Part shown: piece by piece, positions 1 to 8,868 of the stretch
Position numbering within the stretch: position 1 is the first letter of the stretch
Layout: the number at the start of each line of letters is the position of its first letter
Source: Bacteroidaceae bacterium
Lineage (GTDB): Bacteria; Bacteroidota; Bacteroidia; Bacteroidales; Bacteroidaceae
Length of the DNA: 52,715 bases
Assembly (NCBI GenBank): GCA_017429945.1
Contig: JAFRNY010000029.1
Span: 1-52,715, forward strand
Direction of reading: 5' to 3'
Notes under the pieces: generated by a model
Database searches by the model: none
Seen by the model: only the letters and a program-made list of their open reading frames with translations
Told to the model about the DNA's origin: nothing
Program-made: the position numbers and the translations under genes

Positions 1-32
1 AATAAGAGAATAAGAAAATAAGAAAGAGGGGA

Positions 33-76
33 CAAACACGTTCGGTCGTAAGTGCTTATACGACCGGACGTGTTTG
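33..76. repeat. Inverted repeat (hairpin) at head of 22-bp array
   Basis: Arms 33-50 and 59-76 are complementary at 17 of 18 positions around an 8-nt loop. The right arm runs into the first unit of the 22-bp GACCGG array. There is no T-run after it, so it is not an obvious terminator. Confidence 0.75.
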
Positions 77-182
77 CGTTTTTGACCGGACGTGTTGGTG
101 CTTTCAACCGGACGTATTGGCGTTTTTGACCGGACGTGTTGGCGCTTTCAACCGGACGTATTGGCGTTTTTGACCGGACGCA
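62..182. repeat. 22-bp tandem repeat array, GACCGG family
   Basis: Units start at 62, 84, 106, 128, 150 and 172, all exactly 22 bp apart. The shared core is RACCGGACGTRTTGGCG followed by a T-rich or CTTTC tail; the sixth unit decays after its first half. There are no unique spacers, so this is not a CRISPR. The array at 38176-38296, read on the opposite strand, matches the unit at about 16 of 22 positions. Confidence 0.85.
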
Positions 183-491
183 TCAGCGATGGCTAACAAA
201 TGAGACGGCGAGAGCGAACCAACAAGCACCCAAATACAGTAGGTCAATTATGCTTTCTGCCACGAGGCCACTGCCTGTCCGCTGCTAGAACAAAAACAGG
301 GCAAAACACTCGCAATTGCACATAATTACCCGAATACAAAACAAAATTACCTTATGCAAATGCACGTGTGCGCTAATTTTGCACCCGCAATCACGCCTAA
401 AATGCCTTTTTCCAGCGAAAGCAAACCCATTATTTACCCCTTCACGATTGACAAAAAACAATCATAACTACTAATCTCAAAACAACGAGTC
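183..491 (+). promoter_or_regulatory. Leader of the SusC/SusD locus with a -7-like box
   Basis: No gene is seen here. TAATTTTG at 374-381 fits the Bacteroidota -7 consensus TAnnTTTG, about 110 nt before the SusC ATG at 492. No clear TTTG lies 19-21 nt upstream of it, so the promoter call is tentative. No regulator gene (hybrid two-component, SusR or ECF sigma/anti-sigma) is visible in the window upstream of the locus. Confidence 0.35.
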
Positions 492-3400
492 ATGAAACAA
501 AAACTTCTATCGAGACTGCTTTTGTCGCTCGCGCTGTGCCTGCCTTCGGCACTTGCGGCACAGACGGTGACAGGCACGGTGACCGACTCCGAGACGGGCG
601 AGACACTTCCCGGCGCCAACGTGCGAACCCTCGACGGCACTAACGCAGCAGTGACCGACATGGACGGCAACTACTCCATCAAAGCAGCCGCCAAAGATCA
701 GCTGGTGTTCTCCTACGTGGGCTACCAGAGCAAGACGCTCACCGTGCCCGCAGGGATGCGCCTCAACGTAAAGCTCGACAGCAACGATAAGGTTCGGTTA
801 CGGCACACAGAAGAAAGCCGACCTCACAGGCGCAGTAGCCGTAGTTGACGTGGACGAGGCACGCAAGACGGGCGCCACAAATATTTATGAGATGCTACAA
901 GGACAGGTGCCGGGCATCAGCGTAAACACCACCAGCGAACCGGGCACCATGAGCCGCGTACAAATCCGTGGCGTCGGATCATTCAACACCGTAGGGCCCC
1001 TCTACGTGCTCGACGGCATGATCGTGAACGACGTCAACCACCTCAACCCCAACGAGATTGAGACGATGCAGGTGCTCAAGGACGCATCGGCAGCTGCCAT
1101 CTACGGTGCACGAGGCGCTAACGGCGTAATACTCATCACCACGAAGAAAGGCCAGAGCGGCAAGCCGTCGCTCGAGGTCACCGGAACATGGAGCGTCTCA
1201 GACATGCCCAAAAAGCTGGACATGATGAGCACTACAGACTTCATGCACTACAACGAGCAGGCCTACATCAACGCCAACACCGAATGGCCCGCTGCTGAAT
1301 GGGCGGCAGAGAAGATTGGCCAGTATATCCCCAACACCGACTGGCAGAAAGCCACCTACCAGCGCGGCTTCACACAGGACTACAACCTGATGTACCGCCA
1401 GGGCTCCGACAACGTGAACATGGCCATCGGCGCTGGCTACATGAACCAGACGGGCGTGCTCGAGAGTCCTCAGTACGACCGCTTCACCGTGCGCGTGAAC
1501 ACCGATGCCACCTACGGCATACTGAAGATAGGCGAAAACCTGACCTTCCAACACACCAAGACACGAGAGACAATAGGCGGGTCGTTCATGGGAGCCATCA
1601 CCATGCCCACGGTAATCCCCGTTTACGACCCCGACGAACCCGCCAAGCATAAGGGCGACCCGGGCTTCGGATACGGCAGCCAGCAGTTCCCCACTTACAC
1701 CAGCAACCCCGTCGCCAACCAGCGTCGCGAGGACAACCGCGGCGTCAACGACCGCGTAATCGGCAACTTCTTCGCCGAACTCTCGCTGCCATGGAACCTC
1801 ACATATAAATTTAATGTGGGCGTAGACGCCTGGTGGGGACGCCACAAGTATATCTACAAAGCCTACACCATGCGCATGGGGTCGGGCGAACAGCGCTACG
1901 ACGACATCGTGACCGACAACCGCGACCAGCGCGCCACCGTAATCATGGACAACACGCTGACATTCCAGCGCTCATTCGGCGAGCACAACCTGACGGCCCT
2001 CGTAGGTCACACCGTAGAGGAAGTCAACTGGCACTGGCTCGAGGCGCAGGGCTACAACCAGCAGGTGCCTGGGCTCTACGAGATAAGTCTCGTCGGCGAG
2101 CAGAACAATATGGCCGGTAAGCCCGAGCGCCGCCGCCAGACATCGTACATCGGACGTCTCGACTACAACTACGCCGGCCGCTATCTGGCTCAGGTAAACT
2201 TCCGTTCTGACGGCAGCTCGAAGTTCGGCCCCGAGAACCGCCGAGGCTACTTCCCAAGCTTCTCGCTCGGATGGCGCATCAGCGAAGAGGCCTTCTTCGA
2301 GCCCCTGCGCGACGTCGTCGACAACCTTAAGATTCGCGGCAGCTGGGGTAAGGTCGGTGATATGCAGTCGCTAGGCAACTACAGCTACATCCCAACCATC
2401 GACCACAGCGGTCCCTACGAAGGATACTTCGCCGTCTTCGGACCTTCAGGCAACGAGAACGTTCACTATGGCGCCACACAATCGTCGAAGGTCAACGTAG
2501 ACCTCGGTTGGGAGACGAAGACAACTACTAACATCGGTATTGACTTCGGCCTGCTCCGCAACCGTCTCTTCGGTACGTTCGAGTGGTTCAATGCCAAGTC
2601 AACCGACCTCCTGCTAAACGTGCCGCAGGCATGGGGCACGGGCATCAGCACCCTCTGGACTAACTACGGCGAGATGCGCAACAAGGGTATCGAGCTGCAA
2701 GTGGGCTGGCGCGACAAGCGCGGCGACTTCAGCTACAACGTCAGCGCAAACGTCTCAACCGTGCGCAACGAGGTGCTACGAATGGGCGACGCCTACGTGC
2801 AGAACGGATACACACGCACTGAGGTAGGACGTTCCATCTCTGACTTCTACCTCCTCAAGGCCGACGGCATATTCCAGTCGATGGACGAAATCATGGAGTA
2901 CACCACCATGGTCGATGGTCAGCCACGCGTAATCCAGCCCAATGCCCAGCCGGGCGATGTCAAGTACATCGACGTAAACGGCGACGGACAGATCGACGAC
3001 AACGACCGCGACTGGTGTGGCAGCCCCATGCCCAAGTTCGAGCTCGGCCTCAACGTCAGCATGGCCTGGAAAGGCTTCGACTTCAACATGTTCTGGGCCG
3101 GACGCTTCGGCAACAAGATCCTCAACGAGGTGCGCAAGAACACGCTCAACTTCAACGTCGACAACATACCCGCCGACGTGCTGCCCTGGACATGGGACAA
3201 CCCCAGCGATGAATATCCCCGCATGTACGCTAACTCCACCGACAACAACAAGGCCAGCGACCGCTTCCTCGAGAATGGCAGCTACTTCCGCCTGAAGAAC
3301 ATACAGCTGGGCTACACCCTGCCACAGCACCTGACGAAGAAAGCATATATAAATAAGGTACGCGCGTACGTAAGCGGAACGAACCTCCTCACAATCACCG

Positions 3401-3516
3401 CCTACAAGGGCTACGACCCCGACATCATCTGCAACGACGTCTACTACCAAGGCGTAGACTGGGGGCAGTACCCCTCGCTGCGACAGGTGAACTTCGGTCT
3501 GCAAGTGGAATTCTAA
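492..3516 (+). pseudogene. SusC/RagA-family TonB-dependent outer-membrane transporter, frameshifted
   Basis: SusC-type proteins import oligosaccharides across the outer membrane using TonB energy. The first part (492-848) has a signal peptide ending near LAAQ and a CarboxypepD_reg-like domain. The reading then breaks at about 791: the residues GYGTQKKADLTG, normal after the TonB-box region, are in another frame and continue to 3516. The second part has the plug domain (PLYVLDGM, QVLKDASAAAIYGARGANG) and the barrel, ending in phenylalanine as outer-membrane barrels do. The combined length of about 1000 residues is normal. The usual LDEVVVVG stretch is missing at the break, which suggests a deletion of about 20 bp rather than a one-base slip. 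The gene may be dead, phase-variable, or the break a sequence error. SusD follows after 27 bp, consistent with an operon. Confidence 0.85.
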
Positions 3517-3543
3517 CGTTAACTCCCAAAACTCTTTGAAGCA

Positions 3544-5163
3544 ATGAAAAACTTTTTTGCAAGAATAATAATTGTCGTCGCCATGAGCGCTGGTCTCACC
3601 GCCTGCAGCGACGATTGGTTGGGCCTCACCAACCCCTTTGCCGAGACAGCTGACACGTTCTGGGAGACCAGCGAACAGTTCGACCAAGGCCTCTCGGCCG
3701 CTTACTCCACATGGCGACGCCCCGGCTACTTCAGCCGTTGGTTCCAAGTGCTGATGATCCTGCGCGGCGACGAGGGCTGGAGCGAGAGCCCCAATCCCGA
3801 GTTCCAGGCCGACGCCAACTTCGTAATCTCGGCCTACAACTACGAGAGCAACGAAGGCCTCAACCTGCCATGGCAGGCAATGTACAACAGCCTCTACTAC
3901 GTCAACCAGGTCATCGACAATATGAACGCGAAGGGCTACCAGCTGTTTTCCGAGGAGGAAGCCAACCACATCCTCGGTCAGGGCTACTTCATCCGCGGCG
4001 TAGCATTCTGGGCCATCGCAGGCGTCTATGGCAAGGGACCGGTGCAGACCAGCTCCACGCAGAACGGCCCCATCGGCACGCAGGAAGACCTTTACAAGCA
4101 GGCGCTTGAGGACTTCACCCGCGCAAGCGAACTGCTGCCCACGTCGTGGCCCTCGGCCGAGAAAGGACGCGTGACGAAAGGCGGAGCCCTTGGCATGATG
4201 GCCCGAATGAACATGCAGCTGGCAGGCATGAAGTGTCACCGCCCCTGGGACGCCGCCAACCAGAACCCCGAAGAGGCTCGAGCCTACTGGCAGGCCGCCA
4301 AGAAAAATATCGAAGACATCTTCGGTCTGGGTATCTACTCGCTCGTACCCAATTGGATGGATAACTTCACCGAAGCCAACGAGAACAACTCCGAGAGCCT
4401 CTTTGAGGTCAACTTCAAGGACGGACTCATCAACGGCAAGGAAGTGGGCAACCAGCGCCCCAAGTTCCTCGGCCTCTACCTCAGCGACGGCTCAGGCGCC
4501 TGGAACGACGGCAGCTCGCGCGACTGGCTCCTCGAAGAGTTCTCTAAGGAGCGCGACAAGGACGGCAACGTAGATATGCGCAAGTTCCACACTCTCTTCT
4601 ACTACGACCCCGCCGAACCCCAGACAGCAACGGCCAACTACTACGGCAAGACGTGGCCCGAATGGTGCGCCACAGAAGGCTTCGCCGGCATGGATTTTCC
4701 CCACGCCTGCTACTGGAAGAAGTACACCAGCGTAGAGACCGACAACAAGACCGAGGACTACTCCAGCGGCGCCAACCTGCGCGTGCTGCGCCTGGCCGAC
4801 GTCTATCTGATGTACGCCGAGGTGCTCAACGAGCTCGACGGCGACCGTGCCACGGCCGTGGAGTACATCAACAAAGTGCGACGCCGCGTCAATATGGCCG
4901 ACCTCAGCGCCAGCGCTTTCCAGAGCTACGACGCACTGCTCCAGCAGATCAAGCATGAGCGCCTCGTAGAGCTCTGCGGAGAGTGCACACGATGGTTCGA
5001 CCTCGACCGCTGGGGCGACCTCCACGAGCAAGGCAAGGTCAACGAGATAGCCGAGCGCGATGCCGACTTCCTCAACTATAAAGTCGGGCAGAACCACCTG
5101 TGGATTATTCCCAACCACGAGATCAACCTCTGGCCGGGCCTCACTCAGAACGAAGGCTACTAA
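3544..5163 (+). CDS. SusD/RagB-family glycan-binding lipoprotein
   Basis: This 539-residue protein is the surface lipoprotein that caps the SusC barrel and hands over glycans. A lipoprotein signal ends at Cys21 (GLTACSDD). Family features include the helical TPR-like repeats with W/Y-rich segments, the N-terminal ETADTFWETSEQFDQGL region, and the C-terminal RRRVNMADL...ERLVELCGECTRWFDLDRWG segment typical of SusD. The end WIIPNHEINLWPGLTQNEGY also fits the family. The start ATG at 3544 directly precedes the signal peptide. It lies 27 bp after SusC and 53 bp before the next gene, so it is probably in one transcript. If SusC is truly broken, this protein would have no partner from this locus. 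Confidence 0.92.
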   Translation: MKNFFARIIIVVAMSAGLTACSDDWLGLTNPFAETADTFWETSEQFDQGLSAAYSTWRRPGYFSRWFQVLMILRGDEGWSESPNPEFQADANFVISAYNYESNEGLNLPWQAMYNSLYYVNQVIDNMNAKGYQLFSEEEANHILGQGYFIRGVAFWAIAGVYGKGPVQTSSTQNGPIGTQEDLYKQALEDFTRASELLPTSWPSAEKGRVTKGGALGMMARMNMQLAGMKCHRPWDAANQNPEEARAYWQAAKKNIEDIFGLGIYSLVPNWMDNFTEANENNSESLFEVNFKDGLINGKEVGNQRPKFLGLYLSDGSGAWNDGSSRDWLLEEFSKERDKDGNVDMRKFHTLFYYDPAEPQTATANYYGKTWPEWCATEGFAGMDFPHACYWKKYTSVETDNKTEDYSSGANLRVLRLADVYLMYAEVLNELDGDRATAVEYINKVRRRVNMADLSASAFQSYDALLQQIKHERLVELCGECTRWFDLDRWGDLHEQGKVNEIAERDADFLNYKVGQNHLWIIPNHEINLWPGLTQNEGY

Positions 5164-5216
5164 TTCCACGCACCAATCATCATCCGTAATTCATAATTCA
5201 TAACTGAATACTAAGT

Positions 5217-6299
5217 ATGAAAAAGATTATCAGCATAACAGCTGCTGCACTCACGATGGGCTTGCTCGCTACGGCAAGCCTCACAACGAGCAGCTGCACC
5301 GATATGGGCGGCGACGGCATCGACTCCGTCATCTGGGAAGGCAGCACCAACCCCGAGAACAAGGGCTTCCGCAATCCCGTTTGGGAACCGTCGCTCGACG
5401 CCGGCACAGTGGTCAAGGGCGCCAGCATGTACGTAGCACTTTCTGCCACAACACAATGGACACCGGGCCTCGACAACATCTGCCCTGCACTCACCAGCAA
5501 CAACCTCATGACCTGGAGCCGGGCCAACGACGGCTTCACAGCCGAGGGTCAACCCCTTTGGGCTGAAGGACGCGTGAACTCGCTCAGCGCCGACTACGCT
5601 CGCGCCGTCACCGGAGCAACATACTGGCTGTTCTACACCCTCGAGGGCACCGAGGCCATTGGCGCCGCCTCTGCCTCAACGGCACAAGGTCCCTACACCG
5701 ACCGCGGCGAACTGCTCACCGCTGCCGACGTCAATTCCACCACCATCCGCAACCCATTCTTCTTCGTTGTCTCGACGGCCTACTACCTCTGCTACACCGC
5801 CGACGATGGCGTTTATCTCCAGCGCCTGACGCTCAACCGCACACGCGGCGCCAGCCTCAACGGCACCGCCACGAAGATTGCCGGCACAGGCATCGACGAT
5901 GTCTGCGTGCTGCGCAAGAGCGCCAGCGAGATGTATCTGCTCTTCACCGCCGCGTCTGACAATGGCAACACTGAAATCCGCTATGCTCGTGCTGAAGCCG
6001 TCACAGGCCCTTACCTCGACAAGAGCGGCCATAGCCTCAACGACGGCAGCCGTGGCGAACTGCTCATCAGTAGCGGCAACGAGATGGTTGACCCCTGCAA
6101 CCCCATGCGCGCTTTCCTCAACTCGGAGCAGACGCACGTATTCGTGGCCTACAATGCCACCGAGCACGGTAAGGCAAATATGGCCAGCGGCTACGCCCGC
6201 AGGCCCATGCTCGTGACACCCGTCGAGCTGGGCGAGGACGGCTGGTTCGCCCAAAGCGTAACAGCCAATAAAGGTTGGGCCGAGCCCCGGTTCTACTAA
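5217..6299 (+). CDS. GH43-like five-bladed propeller lipoprotein, possibly non-catalytic
   Basis: A 360-residue exported lipoprotein (lipobox near LTTSSC). The opening FRNPVWEPSLDAGTVV resembles the start of GH43 propellers (NPVxEPDLADPTVI), followed by blade-like segments such as GPYTDRGELL and GPYLDKSG. GH43 enzymes act on arabinans and xylans. In the usual ADP motif, which holds the catalytic base, this protein reads DAG, so the base looks displaced or lost. It may therefore bind glycan rather than cut it, like the surface glycan-binding proteins usually encoded just after susD. The position directly after SusD supports that role. Family fold is fairly sure; activity and substrate are not. 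Confidence 0.6.
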   Translation: MKKIISITAAALTMGLLATASLTTSSCTDMGGDGIDSVIWEGSTNPENKGFRNPVWEPSLDAGTVVKGASMYVALSATTQWTPGLDNICPALTSNNLMTWSRANDGFTAEGQPLWAEGRVNSLSADYARAVTGATYWLFYTLEGTEAIGAASASTAQGPYTDRGELLTAADVNSTTIRNPFFFVVSTAYYLCYTADDGVYLQRLTLNRTRGASLNGTATKIAGTGIDDVCVLRKSASEMYLLFTAASDNGNTEIRYARAEAVTGPYLDKSGHSLNDGSRGELLISSGNEMVDPCNPMRAFLNSEQTHVFVAYNATEHGKANMASGYARRPMLVTPVELGEDGWFAQSVTANKGWAEPRFY

Positions 6300-6383
6300 T
6301 CAATCGAAAACATTTAATTAACAGGAGAGGAGGCGCTGCAAGACTCCTCCTCTCCACATTGTTCACACAAACCCAACAACACT

Positions 6384-8288
6384 ATGAAAAAGTATTTTAC
6401 CCTCATCTGTGCCGCAGGCATGACATTAGCTGCCAGCGCTCAGCAGATCACCATCAGCTCCGTCGACCAAACGCTGGCAAACGACTACGCTGCCGGCGTT
6501 GAGATTGACCTCAACAACGACGGTCTGAAGGAGCTCCTCCTCTCAGGACAGCCCAACTCGGATGTTGCCGGCCGCACCATTCTCGTTGATGCCGACGGCA
6601 ACGAGTACGAAGTAGACCGCAAGGCTTGGCTCTTCCAGTGGAACGGCTCGGCCTACACACCCAAGGAATTCGGCACATCGGCCGAGAAGCTCTTCGGCAT
6701 CCGCGGCACCGTCATTCCCGCCGACTTCAATGGCGACGGCAACGTGGACGTCTTCATCGCAGGCGAGGCTTATGACTTCACGGGCGTATATCTCAACGAC
6801 GGCAACGGCAACCTCCAGCTCGACTCACGCTACCAGGTGTTCGACAAGGAAGGCAATCAAGTGGATTGGTATCCCCGTTCCGTTGATGTTGCCGACTTCA
6901 ATGCCGATGGTCTGCCCGACATCGTCTCCATCGGTTGGAGCGGCGTGGGCGGCGTGCGCCAGGCCAACTGCGGCGTGCTGCTCAATCAGGGCGACGGCAC
7001 CTTTAAAAACGGTCTCGACCTGGGCGTCATCGGCGACGGCGAGGTAGACTTCGAGATGGCTCTCTGCACCATCAAGGCTTACGACTTCAACAACGACGGC
7101 TATGCCGACTTCACCTTCCTCGGTAATATCGACAACGGCGAGCGCGCCTTCACGAAGACCGGCCGCAATGTGCCCCGCACGTTCATGACCATGATTAACA
7201 TGGGTGCTCAGGACGACGGCTCCGTAGCCTTCTACGACCTCGAGCTCGGTACGAGCGTGTCATATCAGTTCGGACGTGGCAACGTTGCCGTGGCTGACTT
7301 CAACTGCGACGGCACCCCCGACATTTTCGTCTGCGGCGAAGCCCCGGGCGATGCACCCAGCAACGGCGAGTGGGGCTACTATCCCCAGATCCTCACCGGC
7401 AAGATCAGCGGTGCCGACAAGGACATCACCTTCACCGACCTCACCTCCTTCGTAGCTCGCGGCAAGGACATCCGTCCGCTCAACGAGAATAATGTAGGCG
7501 TACGCGCCATCGACTACAATGCCGACGGCTATGTAGATCTCTTCTATCTCGGCTGGACCGAGCAGATGCTCGACGGCACAGGCAACACGCAGTCCGGTTG
7601 GTTCCTCCCCGGCAGCGCAGCAGGCCTCACCAGCTACCAGCGCATCCCCGGCGCTTCGGAGCAGGGCATCTTCTTCCTCGACTATGGCGTTGAGGGCGCT
7701 CTCAACTACACCTTCACCGGCTTCCACGGCGACGGACAGTACTTCCAGGACGGCACCGACTTCCCCGGCGGCCGCTCGATGGTCTTCACGAAGAACCCCT
7801 GGCAGGTAGCTGCCCGCCCCGACGCTCCTACTGCTGCCGCTGCCGAGGTCGACGGCAATGCCGTCACCCTCAGCTGGACTCCCGCTGCCAGCTCGCTGAA
7901 GAACGTTACCTATGAATACTACCTCAAGAACGTAGCCACTGGCAAGTTCTACAACAGCGTTACTTCGTTCGTCGGAGGCGCCAAGGACGGCATCCGCAAG
8001 GTGCTCCGCGAGGGCAACGCCTACCAGAACACCAGCCTCACGCTCAACCTGCCCGACGGCACCTACGAGTGGGGCGTTCAGACCGTCAACGCAGCCCAGC
8101 GCGGTTCAGCCTTCGCACAGGGCGGTCGCTTCACCATCGGCGACGGCAGTGCTGTTCAGGCTGTGAAGGGCAATGGCGCTCAGCAGGCCGTCTACAGCCT
8201 CGATGGCCGCCAGCTCACAGGTGTGCAGCGCGGCGTGAACATCGTCAAGGGCACCAATGGCAGCGTCGAGAAAGTAATCGTCAAGTAA
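6384..8288 (+). CDS. Secreted FG-GAP/VCBS-repeat beta-propeller protein with sorting-like C-terminus
   Basis: A 634-residue protein with a cleavable signal peptide (ends near ASAQ). It carries at least six integrin-like calcium motifs of the form DxNxDGxxD, for example DLNNDGLKE, DFNGDGNVD, DFNADGLPD, DFNNDGYAD, DFNCDGTPD and DYNADGYVD, indicating an FG-GAP propeller over roughly residues 35-470. A fibronectin-type segment (about 475-595) follows, then a tail YSLDGRQL...GVNIVKG...KVIVK, similar to type IX-like sorting tails of Bacteroidales exoproteins. It lies in the PUL 84 bp after the GH43-like gene and 11 bp before the next gene. Likely role: cell-surface or secreted glycan or matrix binding. 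No catalytic motif was recognised. Confidence 0.75.
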   Translation: MKKYFTLICAAGMTLAASAQQITISSVDQTLANDYAAGVEIDLNNDGLKELLLSGQPNSDVAGRTILVDADGNEYEVDRKAWLFQWNGSAYTPKEFGTSAEKLFGIRGTVIPADFNGDGNVDVFIAGEAYDFTGVYLNDGNGNLQLDSRYQVFDKEGNQVDWYPRSVDVADFNADGLPDIVSIGWSGVGGVRQANCGVLLNQGDGTFKNGLDLGVIGDGEVDFEMALCTIKAYDFNNDGYADFTFLGNIDNGERAFTKTGRNVPRTFMTMINMGAQDDGSVAFYDLELGTSVSYQFGRGNVAVADFNCDGTPDIFVCGEAPGDAPSNGEWGYYPQILTGKISGADKDITFTDLTSFVARGKDIRPLNENNVGVRAIDYNADGYVDLFYLGWTEQMLDGTGNTQSGWFLPGSAAGLTSYQRIPGASEQGIFFLDYGVEGALNYTFTGFHGDGQYFQDGTDFPGGRSMVFTKNPWQVAARPDAPTAAAAEVDGNAVTLSWTPAASSLKNVTYEYYLKNVATGKFYNSVTSFVGGAKDGIRKVLREGNAYQNTSLTLNLPDGTYEWGVQTVNAAQRGSAFAQGGRFTIGDGSAVQAVKGNGAQQAVYSLDGRQLTGVQRGVNIVKGTNGSVEKVIVK

Positions 8289-8299
8289 CCACCGAACAA

Positions 8300-8851
8300 A
8301 TGAATTTCAAAAGAATTCTTCTCATCACATTATTGTCTGTGACTGGCAGAGCGGCATTGCCGCTCTGCGCACAGACGCTTATCACCGTGCAGATGGAGCA
8401 ATACCCTCCCTTGCAGGTGATGGCAGAGACAGTCACCGTCGACCTGCCACCTGAAGGTATTACCTTAGGCAGCGACCTCGTCGTCACGGGCGGCGACGGC
8501 AGCTACCGCTACGCCTGGACCAATGCCTCCGGACAGGCGCTCGGCCAGAGCTCCACACTGGCCATCACAGCCCCTGGCACATACTTCCTCGCCGTGACCG
8601 ACGGCCACGACTGCAACGTAAGCACACAGTTCACCGTCGCCCCGGGCACAGCCGTGAAGGCTCCCGCCACAGCACAGCTGCGCCAGATTCGTCTTTTCGA
8701 CACGAAAGGACAACTCGTCAAGACCATCACCCCCACCGGCGCCCACGCCGCGGCCCATGACCTCGGTCTGCCCGCAGGCGTTTACGTCGAGTGCTCCATA
8801 TACAGCGACGGCCGTTCTGACGTCCGCAAAATCACCATTAACCGACCATAA
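8300..8851 (+). CDS. Small secreted PKD/SprB-like domain protein
   Basis: A 183-residue exported protein. The ATG at 8300 was chosen because it starts a clear signal peptide (MNFKRILLITLLSV...LCAQ) 11 bp after the preceding stop; the frame is open further upstream, but that part overlaps the previous gene. The middle (GGDGSYRYAWTNASG...APGTYFLAVTDGHDCNVS) resembles the Ig-like PKD/SprB repeats of Bacteroidota surface proteins. The tail (IRLFDTKGQLVKTI...GLPAGVYVECSIYSDG) resembles a type A sorting domain. It is tightly linked to its neighbours, 17 bp before the BNR gene, so it is probably co-transcribed with the PUL. Function unknown. Confidence 0.7.
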   Translation: MNFKRILLITLLSVTGRAALPLCAQTLITVQMEQYPPLQVMAETVTVDLPPEGITLGSDLVVTGGDGSYRYAWTNASGQALGQSSTLAITAPGTYFLAVTDGHDCNVSTQFTVAPGTAVKAPATAQLRQIRLFDTKGQLVKTITPTGAHAAAHDLGLPAGVYVECSIYSDGRSDVRKITINRP

Positions 8852-8868
8852 CGCTCACCCGACAGCTT

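Noticed and set aside
62-182. CRISPR array
   Set aside because: Units are directly joined at exactly 22 bp with no unique spacers and no cas genes are present.
2776-4239. Long 487-residue open frame on the - strand
   Set aside because: It is antisense to the SusC end and SusD start; GC-rich third positions of the real genes keep it open.
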